The position numbers and the translations under genes were made by a program. Positions 18,399 through 27,280 of a stretch of DNA of 36,095 nt are shown here, piece by piece. The notes under the pieces are model-generated. The model was not told where the DNA came from, made no database searches, and saw nothing but the letters and a program-made list of their open reading frames with translations. Position 1 is the stretch's first letter. Every line of letters starts with the position of its first letter. Source of the DNA: Chromatiales bacterium (GTDB taxonomy: Bacteria; Pseudomonadota; Gammaproteobacteria; JAGRCI01); contig JAGRGI010000012.1 in assembly GCA_020445565.1 (NCBI GenBank), positions 1 through 36,095 of the forward strand, read 5' to 3'.

Positions 18399-19085
18399 AT
18401 GTACATCAGCCGAGCCAGCGTCGATCCGCAGCGCCTACGCTATGACGAAATCGCCCGAATGCGACTCGACAATCCCTATGAAACTCACCGCACTCTGTGG
18501 AAACTGTTTGACAGCGAAATGCACGGGGGGAGGCCGTTTCTGTTTCGAAGTGAAAGCCAGGGTCCGTTGGGACGATTCATCCTTGTGTCAGAACAGGCGC
18601 CCAATACGACAGGGCCTTGGTACCTGCAAACCAAACCGTACATGCCCCGTTTACTCGCGGGAGAACACCTGGGTTTTCAGGTGACCGTCAATCCCGTGGT
18701 CACCCGCAAAGACGCTCAAGGACGGCATCAACGTCACGATGTCGTCATGGATCTGAAAAAGCGTCTGAACTGGCAGGGGCAAGAGGCTGCCGCTCGTCTC
18801 AGTGAAGCCGAGTTGGAACATCAAGCCGGCTGCCACTGGCTGATGCAGCGCTGTCAGGACAAAGGTTTTGCCATCGATCCGCTACAGGTCAGGGCCGATG
18901 CCTACCGGCAGTATCGAATCCCGAAAAAGAACGAAAAACCCTTGCGATTCTCCACGCTGGACCTCACCGGCCTGCTAACCGTCACGGATCCGGATCGCTT
19001 CAGGCAGACCCTCTTTCACGGTTTGGGGCCAGCCAAGGGTTTCGGGTGCGGCCTGTTACTTGTCAGGCGTTTGGGCGCGCAATAG
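18399..19085 (+). CDS. cas6e: CRISPR endoribonuclease Cas6e (Cse3/CasE)
   Basis: Cuts pre-crRNA at the base of each repeat hairpin and stays bound in Cascade; 228 aa. The N-terminus MYISRASVDP is followed by YETHRTLWKLF, whose His30 corresponds to the catalytic His20 of E. coli CasE. The C-terminal Gly-rich loop GLGPAKGFGCGLLLVRR is the RNA-binding signature. GAGGAG (18385-18390) lies eight bases before the ATG at 18399, deciding this start over the upstream in-frame codons inside cas5e. Its substrate hairpin is the CCCCAC/GTGGGG stem of the repeats nearby. Confidence 0.95.
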   Translation: MYISRASVDPQRLRYDEIARMRLDNPYETHRTLWKLFDSEMHGGRPFLFRSESQGPLGRFILVSEQAPNTTGPWYLQTKPYMPRLLAGEHLGFQVTVNPVVTRKDAQGRHQRHDVVMDLKKRLNWQGQEAAARLSEAELEHQAGCHWLMQRCQDKGFAIDPLQVRADAYRQYRIPKKNEKPLRFSTLDLTGLLTVTDPDRFRQTLFHGLGPAKGFGCGLLLVRRLGAQ

Positions 19086-19129
19086 CGACGGGACTCGGCA
19101 GGATCGTTTCAACCAGGAGGGATCTCTCT

Positions 19130-20369
<1,240 letters not shown>

Positions 20370-20418
20370 GTCCGTAAAATGATGCGCCGCACAAATCGGT
20401 GGAATTTTAACGTTGCCA

Positions 20419-20447
20419 TTGTTCTTTAATAATCAATAAGTTATATT
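20419..20447 (+). promoter_or_regulatory. candidate pre-crRNA promoter in the leader
   Basis: TTGTTC (20419-20424) and TATATT (20442-20447) are spaced by 17 bases, which would start transcription at about the first repeat. The pair overlaps the IHF site, so integration and transcription may compete. Confidence 0.45.
20431..20443 (+). promoter_or_regulatory. IHF binding site in the CRISPR leader
   Basis: AATCAATAAGTTA fits the IHF consensus WATCAANNNNTTR without mismatch and ends eight bases before the first repeat. In E. coli type I-E, IHF bends the leader at this distance so that Cas1-Cas2 inserts spacers at the first repeat. Confidence 0.75.
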
Positions 20448-20451
20448 AAGT

Positions 20452-21152
20452 GTGTTCCCCACGGACGTGGGGATGAACCGGACATATTCCATTCGTACAG
20501 CGCATCGATGAAGCGTTCCCCACGGACGTGGGGATGAACCGTCCGCCGTGGAACTGACCGCCGCGAATTCGCGGCGTTCCCCACGGACGTGGGGATGAAC
20601 CGACTGCGGGGATAATGTTCATTTTGTCTTTTTAGCGTTCCCCACGGACGTGGGGATGAACCGTCCTGAGTTTCGATCTGATTCCATACTGCGATGCGTT
20701 CCCCACGGACGTGGGGATGAACCGTGACCGAATCCTTCGGGCAGGACTGTGACACCGCGTTCCCCACGGACGTGGGGATGAACCGTCGTCGTAGACAGTG
20801 CCAGCACTGGCTAGTGCGCGTTCCCCACGGACGTGGGGATGAACCGGATTCGCATATAATCGAATCGGTATCGCAATAGCGTTCCCCACGGACGTGGGGA
20901 TGAACCGTCGTTCAGGGCCTTCTGCGGGTTGGCCGCCAGGCGTTCCCCACGGACGTGGGGATGAACCGCGGGCGATCAATAGACACTGGTTCGAGTGGAC
21001 GCGTTCCCCACGGACGTGGGGATGAACCGTGGTCGTCCAATTTTTGGTTGAGCCCCTGTAGCGCGTTCCCCACGGACGTGGGGATGAACCGAATGACTTC
21101 CTCGAACCCTGCCGGCACGTATAGCGTTCCCCACGGACGTGGGGATGAACCG
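20452..21152 (+). CRISPR. type I-E CRISPR array, 12 full repeats and 11 spacers
   Basis: Twelve 29-base repeats start at 20452, 20513, 20574, 20635, 20696, 20757, 20818, 20879, 20940, 21001, 21063 and 21124. Spacers are 32 bases except the tenth (21030-21062), which is 33. Each repeat contains CCCCAC-GGAC-GTGGGG, the Cas6e hairpin, and ends in ATGAACCG with a final G, as expected where the last base derives from an AAG-type PAM. All copies are identical except that the first begins GTG instead of GCG. The leader side is left, next to cas2e. Reading frames across the array on the minus strand (with repeated RFIPTSVGN or SSPRPWGT) are artefacts. No spacer was recognised by eye as matching this window. 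Confidence 0.99.
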
Positions 21153-21203
21153 GCTTTGATTGATCTTGCTAAGGACCGGCAAGTACGTTCCCTTTGCCCG
21201 AGC
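21153..21203 (+). repeat. terminal spacer and degenerate 13th CRISPR repeat
   Basis: After the twelfth repeat come 32 bases (21153-21184), exactly one spacer length, then ACGTTCCC (21185-21192), which matches the repeat start GCGTTCCC except at the first base, before the similarity dissolves (TTTGCCCGAGC). This is the usual decay of the leader-distal end and means the array holds twelve spacers. Confidence 0.65.
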
Positions 21204-21517
21204 AGAGAAATCGGCAGAAGTCTGATGCGCCGTGGTTGAGAGCCAAGCGTATAGATCCAATGTGAATTGACTTTCTTGCATGGCCGCAGGCCAATGAACT
21301 TCCATGTAGAGGTTCGAATTGGCAGAAGGATTGGTTTGCCAAGGGTTTGTAACTCATCGTAGTCTGAGGGTTTGTCGTCGGACTCAAGCTTCGTGTGGTG
21401 GGTCATAGGAAAGATCGCTTCCAGGGGGTGCTTTCGGCGCGATAGGGCTTGTTTGTGGCCGCCTCGGGCCTTCACACCAGAACACAGCCACACATGATTT
21501 TTTGCTGAGGAAACGTA
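21204..21517. other. gene-free stretch after the CRISPR array
   Basis: About 310 bases without a supported gene. Minus-strand open frames exist (for example up to 21493) but they run into the array and show no family features. GAGGAAA just before 21518 serves the next gene. I see no terminator or repeat. Confidence 0.5.
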
Positions 21518-22072
21518 GTGCGCATCACCCTACTCAGGCACGGAAAGCCGGATTTTGACTGGGAGAGGAACGTAAGCGGTTCCGAGTTCAAACGTCTGGA
21601 AAGTGCTTACGATCTGGCTGGGATTGTCGGAAGCCCGACGGCGGAGTCGCGTAAGTTGCTTGATTTCCATGAGGTCATCGTTTGCAGCGATTTGCCGCGC
21701 TCCATTCAATCGGCGAAGGCCCTCGGGGCGGGGGAAATTCACTACTCATCGGCACTGTTTCGCGAGATGAATCTGCCTTATTTTGATCGTGAGCCCATCA
21801 CCCTGCCGCTGAGGCTATGGGCGCTGGTCCTTAGAACCCTTTGGTTTATGGGTTTTTCGAAGAATACCGAGTCTATTTTCACCGCGCGAGGTCGGGCGAA
21901 GGTGGCGGCGCGTACACTTGTCGAATTGGCTGGCGAACACGAAAGCGTGCTTCTGGTCGGACACGGGTTCCTCAACCACTATGTGGCGAAGGAACTACTG
22001 GCACAAGACTGGGTTGGGCCCAGTAGTCCGGGGAGGAAGTACTGGGAGTACGGCACCTATGAGCGTGCATGA
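21518..22072 (+). CDS. histidine phosphatase superfamily protein (phosphoglycerate mutase-like)
   Basis: A 184-aa phosphatase of the RHG superfamily. The phosphorylated histidine lies in the N-terminal ITLLRHGKPDF, the second catalytic histidine in LLVGHGFLNHYV near residue 150, and an acid/base region around VIVCSDLPRSIQSAKAL. The substrate cannot be told from sequence: members act on sugar phosphates, phosphoproteins or nucleotides. The start is GTG at 21518 with GAGGAAA about five bases ahead. It stands alone between the CRISPR array and modB. A hydrophobic patch (LRLWALVLRTLWFMGF, about residues 94-109) is unusual for a soluble member and could support membrane contact. Confidence 0.85.
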   Translation: MRITLLRHGKPDFDWERNVSGSEFKRLESAYDLAGIVGSPTAESRKLLDFHEVIVCSDLPRSIQSAKALGAGEIHYSSALFREMNLPYFDREPITLPLRLWALVLRTLWFMGFSKNTESIFTARGRAKVAARTLVELAGEHESVLLVGHGFLNHYVAKELLAQDWVGPSSPGRKYWEYGTYERA

Positions 22073-22142
22073 GATCAATGCGGCTGTAGAAATGCATGCG
22101 ATTGAACACAACCCTACCTATGTCATCGGCAAGTGAAAAGGC

Positions 22143-22832
22143 GTGTGGGTGAGCGAGTCGGAGGAAATCTGGTCCGCGGTGCGGTTGACGTTGGCATTGG
22201 CGTCGGTCACGACGCTGGTGCTGCTGGTGATCGGTACGCCCATCGCCTGGTGGCTGGCGCGTTCCCGTTCGTTGTACAAGGAGGTGGTGGCAACGCTGGT
22301 GGCGCTGCCTTTGGTGTTACCGCCGACGGTGTTGGGTTTCTATCTGCTGGTTGCCCTGGGGCCGAATGGGCCCGGAGGGTGGATCGCCGAGCTGTTCGGT
22401 GGGCGCACGTTGGCCTTTAGCTTCACAGGGCTGGTGATCGGGTCGGTGCTGTACTCGATGCCTTTCGTGGTCCAGCCGATTCGCAACGCCTTCGAGGCAC
22501 TGGGGGAGCGACCGCTGGAAGTGGCGGCAACGTTGCGGGCGACGCCTTGGGATGCGTTTTGGAGTGTGGCCGTTCCCCTGGCACGGCCGGGGTTTCTCAC
22601 CGGGGCCGTGCTTGGATTCGCCCATACCGTGGGTGAGTTTGGTGTGGTGTTGATGATCGGCGGGAACATTCCCGGCGAGACGCGTGTGCTGTCGGTGGCG
22701 ATTTTCGACTACGTTGAATCGCTACAATGGTCGCAGGCCCACCTGCTGGCCGCGGGTATGCTGCTGTTTTCCTTTGTGGTGATACTGACGATGTATCTGC
22801 TCGAACGTCGCTTCGGGCGGAGTCGCTGGTAA
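22143..22832 (+). CDS. modB: molybdate ABC transporter permease ModB
   Basis: Inner membrane channel subunit (229 aa, about five membrane helices) for molybdate, possibly tungstate. [20 protein letters not shown] and [20 protein letters not shown] are characteristic of ModB; the EAA-like loop that contacts the ATPase is [20 protein letters not shown], and [19 protein letters not shown] matches the conserved ModB segment. The start is GTG at 22143 (GTG at 22149 is an alternative). Neither modA (binding protein) nor modC (ATPase) is adjacent: the CRISPR region lies upstream and baeR is convergent downstream. It may use subunits coded elsewhere or be a remnant of a longer operon. Confidence 0.9.
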   Translation: MWVSESEEIWSAVRLTLALASVTTLVLLVIGTPIAWWLARSRSLYKEVVATLVALPLVLPPTVLGFYLLVALGPNGPGGWIAELFGGRTLAFSFTGLVIGSVLYSMPFVVQPIRNAFEALGERPLEVAATLRATPWDAFWSVAVPLARPGFLTGAVLGFAHTVGEFGVVLMIGGNIPGETRVLSVAIFDYVESLQWSQAHLLAAGMLLFSFVVILTMYLLERRFGRSRW

Positions 22833-22839
22833 GACGGTC

Positions 22840-23517
22840 TCAAGCTTCCAGCTTGTATCCCACCCCGTAGACCGAGCGGATCAGGTCCTGTTCGGGCAGG
22901 TAGTCTGCCAGTTTGCGGCGCAGATTTTTGACGTGGCTATCGATGGTGCGATCGGTGACCACGCGGCCGTCGGGGTAGAGCCGGTTCATGAGTTGATCGC
23001 GGGAGAGCACCCGTCCGGGGCGTTCCGACAGGCAGTGCAACAGGCGTAGTTCCACCGGGGTCAGGTCCAGGACCCGTTCGCCCAGGCGCGCTTCGAATCG
23101 GTCCATGTCGACCGCCACGGCAAGGCGGGTGTCTTCGGCCTCGGCTTTCGGCCCCCAACGGCGCAGCACGGCCCGTGCCCGCGCCACCACTTCGCGGGGG
23201 CTGTAGGGCTTGCAGACGTAGTCGTCGGCACCGATCTCCAGGCCCAGCAGGCGGTCGATCTCGTCCACCCTGGCGGTGGTCATGATGATGGGGACCTCAG
23301 AAAAACGGCGTAGCTCGCGGCAGACCTCCATGCCGTCCAGGCCCGGCAGCATCAGGTCCAGGAGAATGAGATCGGGGCCGAGTTCCTTCGCTTGCGCCAT
23401 AACCTGATCGCCACGTTCGATCTGGTGGGTGCGGAAACCGTCGCGTTGCAGGTATTCCTCCAGCACGCGGGCGAGCTTGGGTTCGTCTTCGACAATGAAA
23501 ACCAATGGCGGCGTCAT
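22840..23517 (-). CDS. baeR: BaeR-like OmpR-family response regulator
   Basis: A 225-aa transcription regulator. The receiver has Glu10-Asp11-Glu12, phosphoacceptor Asp54 in LILLDLMLPG and Lys103 in VCKPYSPREV. The string VDEIDRLLGLEIGADDYVCK is nearly identical to E. coli BaeR. The C-terminal winged helix reads VLDLTPVELRLLHCLSE, RVVTDRTIDSHVKNLRRKL and a final VYGVGYKLEA. Its ATG overlaps the end of the kinase gene by four bases, so the pair is co-translated. In E. coli BaeR controls envelope stress and efflux genes. It ends seven bases from the convergent modB stop, without an intervening terminator. Confidence 0.92.
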   Translation of the reverse strand: MTPPLVFIVEDEPKLARVLEEYLQRDGFRTHQIERGDQVMAQAKELGPDLILLDLMLPGLDGMEVCRELRRFSEVPIIMTTARVDEIDRLLGLEIGADDYVCKPYSPREVVARARAVLRRWGPKAEAEDTRLAVAVDMDRFEARLGERVLDLTPVELRLLHCLSERPGRVLSRDQLMNRLYPDGRVVTDRTIDSHVKNLRRKLADYLPEQDLIRSVYGVGYKLEA

Positions 23518-25046
23518 TTCGGCTTGTCTCCCTCTGCCGGTAGCTCGACGACGATGGCCAAGCCGCCGAGCGGGCTGTGCTCGGCGCGGATGCGGCCGTC
23601 ATGGGCCGTGACGATGTTGTAGCAGATCGATAGCCCCAGTCCGGCCCCGCCCAGGCTTCTGCTGCGGGACTTGTCCACCCGATAAAGGCGTTCGAACAAC
23701 CGCGGCAGGTCGGTATCGGATACCGCCGGGGCGGTGTCTTCGAAACGCAGCCGGTAATGGCCCGCGCTACGTTCCGTAGTGATTCGCAGACGTCCGCCGC
23801 TGTCGGTGTAACGACGGCTGTTTTCCAGCAGATTGGCCAGCAGTTGCCGCAGTCGCTGTGGGTCGCCGCACATCCACATTGGGCCGTGCGCGTCGTTGTC
23901 CAGTCGCAGGCTTTTCTTTTCGAAACGTCGCCGGAATCCGTCGGCCACCTCATCGAGTAATTCGGCCAGATCCAGTCTTTCCCGTTTGTGCTCCAGGGCA
24001 CCCAGGTCGGAAAGGGCCAGTTCGTAGAGGTCGTCAACCAGCTTCCCAAGGCCGATGACCTCGCCATGAAGGGAGCGCAGATGCTCCGGGCTCACCTGCC
24101 TCACCCCGTCCAGCAGGGCCTCGATCTCGCCACGCAGAATTGCCAGCGGGGTGCGTAATTCGTGCGATATGTCGGCGATCCACTGACGACGCATACGCTC
24201 ATTTCTTTCCAGGGTGGCGGCGAGGCGGTTGAAGTCTTCGGCCAGTCGACCGAGTTCGTCGTTGCGTTCCACGGCGATTCGCGCGCCGTAGCGGCCGGCG
24301 CTCAATTCCTGGGCTCCGGCGGCGATGGCGCGGATCGGGCGGATCAGCCGACGCGCCAATACCAGGGACGCCAGACTGGCGAGCAACAGCGTCAACAGCA
24401 CAATCAGCAAGTAGCCACGCTTTTGCTGGGACTGGAAGGCCAGAGCCAGATTGTCGGTGGCGATTTCGGCCTGGCGCACCGCCAGGTATCCCACCGTTTC
24501 GCTGTCCACGGAGATGGCGTGGCGGGTTTCGTCGTCTTCTGTTTTTCGTCGTCCTGCGACCTGTTCGCCCATGGCGTCCAGCAGACGTAGCCTGGGTCTC
24601 AGGTCCAGCGGATCACGGGGCGGCGGTGGCCGGTGTCTCGGGTCGTGGGGCGGTGGTCTGCCGAAGGGGGGAGCACCGGGAGGGGGGGGGCCAAACGCCT
24701 GTTGATGTTCGCCTGGCGGTGGACCGCCGAAAGGCCGGTCAGGCCCATCCGGGGGCGGGCGGTGGCCCGCTGGCGGTGGACGCCGGTCGCGGCCCTGGCT
24801 GCCCAGGGCTGTGTCCATGATCCGGTGCCAGGCCGGTTCGTTGTGACGCAGGAAGTCCCAATCGCCGTAATCCGTGTAGTTGGTCTCCAGGGTCGAAATC
24901 AGTCGCTGGATGCGCGCCAATTCCATCTTCTGCAGGTAATCGACCAGACCGCGCTCGAAACTCCAGTTGGCGATCAGGGCAATCGCCACCACTACGACCA
25001 GAATGATGGTGACGAAGGCCAGGAATAATCTCGATTGTATGCCCAT
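23514..25046 (-). CDS. baeS: BaeS-like sensor histidine kinase with proline-rich periplasmic insert
   Basis: A 510-aa inner membrane kinase. Transmembrane helix 1 is about residues 7-26 and helix 2 about 211-231; between them the periplasmic sensor contains 26 prolines in residues 90-146, with many PPP and PPPP runs mixed with Gly, Arg and His. A HAMP linker follows, then HisKA with His295 in ISHELRTPLAIL, and an ATPase domain with LLANLLENSRRYTDSGGRLR, FEDTAPAVSDTDLPRLFERL and GGAGLGLSI, all close to BaeS. The DTAP form of the G1 box is also found in BaeS. The partner is the overlapping baeR; the EF-hand gene lies 57 bases upstream on the same strand. The Pro-rich insert is not typical of BaeS and may be a sensing or protein-binding region. 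Confidence 0.9.
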   Translation of the reverse strand: MGIQSRLFLAFVTIILVVVVAIALIANWSFERGLVDYLQKMELARIQRLISTLETNYTDYGDWDFLRHNEPAWHRIMDTALGSQGRDRRPPPAGHRPPPDGPDRPFGGPPPGEHQQAFGPPPPGAPPFGRPPPHDPRHRPPPPRDPLDLRPRLRLLDAMGEQVAGRRKTEDDETRHAISVDSETVGYLAVRQAEIATDNLALAFQSQQKRGYLLIVLLTLLLASLASLVLARRLIRPIRAIAAGAQELSAGRYGARIAVERNDELGRLAEDFNRLAATLERNERMRRQWIADISHELRTPLAILRGEIEALLDGVRQVSPEHLRSLHGEVIGLGKLVDDLYELALSDLGALEHKRERLDLAELLDEVADGFRRRFEKKSLRLDNDAHGPMWMCGDPQRLRQLLANLLENSRRYTDSGGRLRITTERSAGHYRLRFEDTAPAVSDTDLPRLFERLYRVDKSRSRSLGGAGLGLSICYNIVTAHDGRIRAEHSPLGGLAIVVELPAEGDKPK

Positions 25047-25103
25047 CGCGCCGGATTCGAAGCTGTTGGCCCGCTCAGTCCGGCGGGATGGGATCGTTCC
25101 CGA

Positions 25104-25655
25104 TCAGCGGTGTCTGCGGCCACTCACCGCTGACGAGGAGGTGAACTCGTCTTCGGATAGGGCGCCGTCGCCATCGTCGTCCAATTCGGCGAACCGCCAG
25201 ATGTCCGGATTGTCTTTCAGGGCAGCCAGTTCGTCCAGGCTCAGCAGGGCGTCGGCGTCGCTATCGGCCAGCGCAAAAACCGTGGCCGTCACGGTGGTGC
25301 TGCTGCGCGGGTGGCCATCGGAGAACTCCTGTTCGCTGATGGAACCGCTGGCATCGGTATCCAGGGAATCGAACTCGGCCTGTAGCTTGTCCTGACGGTA
25401 CTGCGCCAGCAGGGCCGAAAATTCGGCGTAGCTGAGCAGGCCGTCCGCATCGGTGTCGGCGCTGGCGAAATCCTCTGCCAGCACTGCCTCGATTTCGGTT
25501 CGGGTCACGCGGCCATCGCCATCGGTATCGAAACGCTCGAGGAAATCGTCGCTGAGGACATGGTCGGTAGAGTAACTGCCCGAGCGGGCATCCACATGGG
25601 TCGATAGCAGGGCCATGGGGACGAGGGCGGCAGCCAGGGGGAGCAATTTGCGCAT
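25104..25655 (-). CDS. secreted EF-hand calcium-binding protein, five loops
   Basis: A 183-aa protein with a signal peptide (MRKLLPLAAALVPMALLSTH, cleavage probably near VDA-RS at residue 23-24). Five EF-hand loops of 12 residues are visible: Asp43-Glu54 (DTDGDGRVTRTE), Asp67-Glu78 (DTDADGLLSYAE), Asp99-Glu110 (DTDASGSISEQE), Asp131-Glu142 (DSDADALLSLDE, lacking the central Gly) and Asp159-Glu170 (DDDGDGALSEDE). It should bind calcium in the periplasm. GGAGGA lies six bases before the ATG. It is the first gene of the apparent operon with baeS and baeR, so it may feed a calcium or envelope signal to BaeS; that is inference. Confidence 0.88.
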   Translation of the reverse strand: MRKLLPLAAALVPMALLSTHVDARSGSYSTDHVLSDDFLERFDTDGDGRVTRTEIEAVLAEDFASADTDADGLLSYAEFSALLAQYRQDKLQAEFDSLDTDASGSISEQEFSDGHPRSSTTVTATVFALADSDADALLSLDELAALKDNPDIWRFAELDDDGDGALSEDEFTSSSAVSGRRHR

Positions 25656-25785
25656 GGGTCTTCCTCCAGGAGGTTGTCGGAGTACAAGATCATGCCGCGC
25701 AAATGCGCAGGAAAAATGGAGATACCTTGGAGATCGGGTGTGGAGCGGCTGGCCGGTGTGAGGGTTGCTGTCGCAGAGCTAGGGA

Positions 25786-25830
25786 TTATTCATAAAATTA
25801 GTTAATATATACAGAATAAAATTTATTGGA
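25786..25830 (+). promoter_or_regulatory. AT-rich promoter region of fbp
   Basis: A strongly AT-rich stretch in a GC-rich neighbourhood, between the divergent EF-hand and fbp genes. TTATTC (25786-25791) with TATACA (25808-25813) at 16-base spacing is one possible pair; others overlap it. The exact promoter cannot be assigned. Confidence 0.35.
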
Positions 25831-25859
25831 TGCGCATTTACCCCTACGAGGTCTTCTCA

Positions 25860-26891
25860 ATGCACAACGGCACCACGATTACACAGTTCATCATCGAGGA
25901 GCAACGCCACATCAGCGGAGCCACCGGCGATTTCACTTCCCTGCTTAACGATATCGTGACCGCCTGCAAGGTGATCTCCAACATGGTGAACAAGGGAGAG
26001 TTGATCGGCGTACTGGGTTCTGCGGGCAGCGAGAACGTGCAGGGTGAGACGCAGAAAAAGCTCGATATCCTTACCAACGAGGTGTTCATCAAGTCCAATG
26101 AATGGGCCGGGCATCTGGCGGCCATGGCCTCCGAAGAAATGGAAGAGATCTATCCGATCCCCGCCGGCAAGCCCCGAGGCAAGTATCTGCTGACCTTCGA
26201 CCCCCTGGACGGCTCGTCGAATATCGATGTGAATGTCTCGGTCGGCACTATCTTCTCGATTCTGCGCTGCCCCGGCTCTGGCGAGGCGCCGGCCGAAAAG
26301 GCTTTTTTGCAGGCCGGTACGGCGCAGGTCGCGGCCGGATACGCCATCTACGGGCCATCGACCATGATGGTGTTGACCACCGGCCATGGCGTGAACGGCT
26401 TCACGCTGGATCAGGACATCGGCGAATTCATCCTTACCCATCCCAATATGACCATCCCCGAGGATACCCGCGAGTTTGCCGTCAATGCCTCCAACGAGCG
26501 CTTCTGGGAGCTGCCGGTACAGCGCTACGTGCAGGAATGTCTCTCCGGGACGGAAGGCCCGCGCGGCGAAGACTTCAACATGCGCTGGATCGCCTCGATG
26601 GTCGCCGAAGTTCACCGTATACTCACCCGTGGCGGTATTTTCATGTACCCGCTGGATTCGAAGATGAAGGCCAAGGGTATCGGCGGCAAACTGCGCCTGC
26701 TCTATGAGGGCAACCCCATGAGCTTCATCATCGAACAGGCCGGCGGAATGTCCATCACCGGTCGGGAGCGCATCATGGAGATCCAGCCTGAAAATCTGCA
26801 CCAGCGCGTGCCGGTGGTGTTGGGTTCGAAGAACGAGGTGCAGCGCGTGCTCGATTATCATCGCGAGCATGACGCGATGGATCAGGAGTAA
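25860..26891 (+). CDS. fbp: fructose-1,6-bisphosphatase, class I
   Basis: Hydrolyses fructose 1,6-bisphosphate in gluconeogenesis and, in autotrophs, in the Calvin cycle; 343 aa. The magnesium-binding segment [20 protein letters not shown] is unmistakable, preceded by [12 protein letters not shown] and ASEEMEE. The substrate site near the C-terminus reads [20 protein letters not shown] followed by [23 protein letters not shown] lies eight bases before the ATG at 25860; an upstream ATG at 25830 is in frame but lacks a ribosome site. A strong terminator follows at once, so the gene is monocistronic. Confidence 0.96.
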   Translation: MHNGTTITQFIIEEQRHISGATGDFTSLLNDIVTACKVISNMVNKGELIGVLGSAGSENVQGETQKKLDILTNEVFIKSNEWAGHLAAMASEEMEEIYPIPAGKPRGKYLLTFDPLDGSSNIDVNVSVGTIFSILRCPGSGEAPAEKAFLQAGTAQVAAGYAIYGPSTMMVLTTGHGVNGFTLDQDIGEFILTHPNMTIPEDTREFAVNASNERFWELPVQRYVQECLSGTEGPRGEDFNMRWIASMVAEVHRILTRGGIFMYPLDSKMKAKGIGGKLRLLYEGNPMSFIIEQAGGMSITGRERIMEIQPENLHQRVPVVLGSKNEVQRVLDYHREHDAMDQE

Positions 26892-26916
26892 GTTTCTCCA
26901 CTTGAACAGCGAAGAG

Positions 26917-26953
26917 CCCCGCCAGGGTTTCCAATCCTGGCGGGGGTTTTTTT
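26917..26953 (+). terminator. intrinsic terminator of fbp
   Basis: CCCCGCCAGG (26917-26926) and CCTGGCGGGG (26936-26945) form a perfect 10-bp stem with a 9-base loop, followed by GTTTTTTT. It begins 25 bases after the fbp stop. Confidence 0.95.
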
Positions 26954-27280
26954 CAATTTATCCCATCGGCAGTTTCCACCTCGCCGATGACGCGGTTCGT
27001 TTCTCACCGCTTCCTGCGATTTTGCGGTTTCATCGTAAACGTGGCTTCTCGCACATTCGCTACCCGCCAGCTTCGGTTCAATCGCCCCGATAGTGCATTT
27101 TCGCGGGACGGGTCAGGGTAAGTGGCGTATTTTCCGCCTCCTGCAACCGTACCGATCAGATCCTCACCTCCCATGGAGGCGGCAAGGTGTTCTTCACCCG
27201 GAACGTGGATGACATCGTTTCCGCGCAGCCGACCAGCAGCGTGTCCATTCCCGCACCGCAGTTCGTCTCTCTGGTGGATA
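26954..27280. other. gap between fbp terminator and antiporter, with possible coding remnant
   Basis: About 330 bases. The left part has an inverted repeat CATCGGC/GCCGATG (26964-26970 with 26983-26989) and no recognisable gene. From about 27142 to 27309 the plus strand has an open frame with no obvious start codon whose translation (ILTSHGGGKVFFTRNVDD and SIPAPQFVSLVDIKSPP) has coding-like composition; it overlaps the end of the antiporter gene. It may be the tail of a decayed gene. I cannot assign it. Confidence 0.3.

Larger units (their letters stand above)
20370..20451 (+). promoter_or_regulatory. CRISPR leader
   Basis: AT-rich 82-base stretch between cas2e and the first repeat, the expected leader position for type I-E. 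It contains an IHF consensus and a -35/-10 pair, listed separately. No reading frame is present. Confidence 0.85.

Noticed and set aside
20441..21493. Several minus-strand open frames across the array with repeated RFIPTSVGN and SSPRPWGT strings
   Set aside because: They are translations of the CRISPR repeats, a well-known annotation artefact, with no ribosome sites or family match.
22059..22136. 25-codon frame (MSVHEINAAVEMHAIEHNP and on) between the phosphatase and modB
   Set aside because: It overlaps the phosphatase end, has no clear ribosome site and is too short to recognise; a remnant of a modA gene was considered but not supported.
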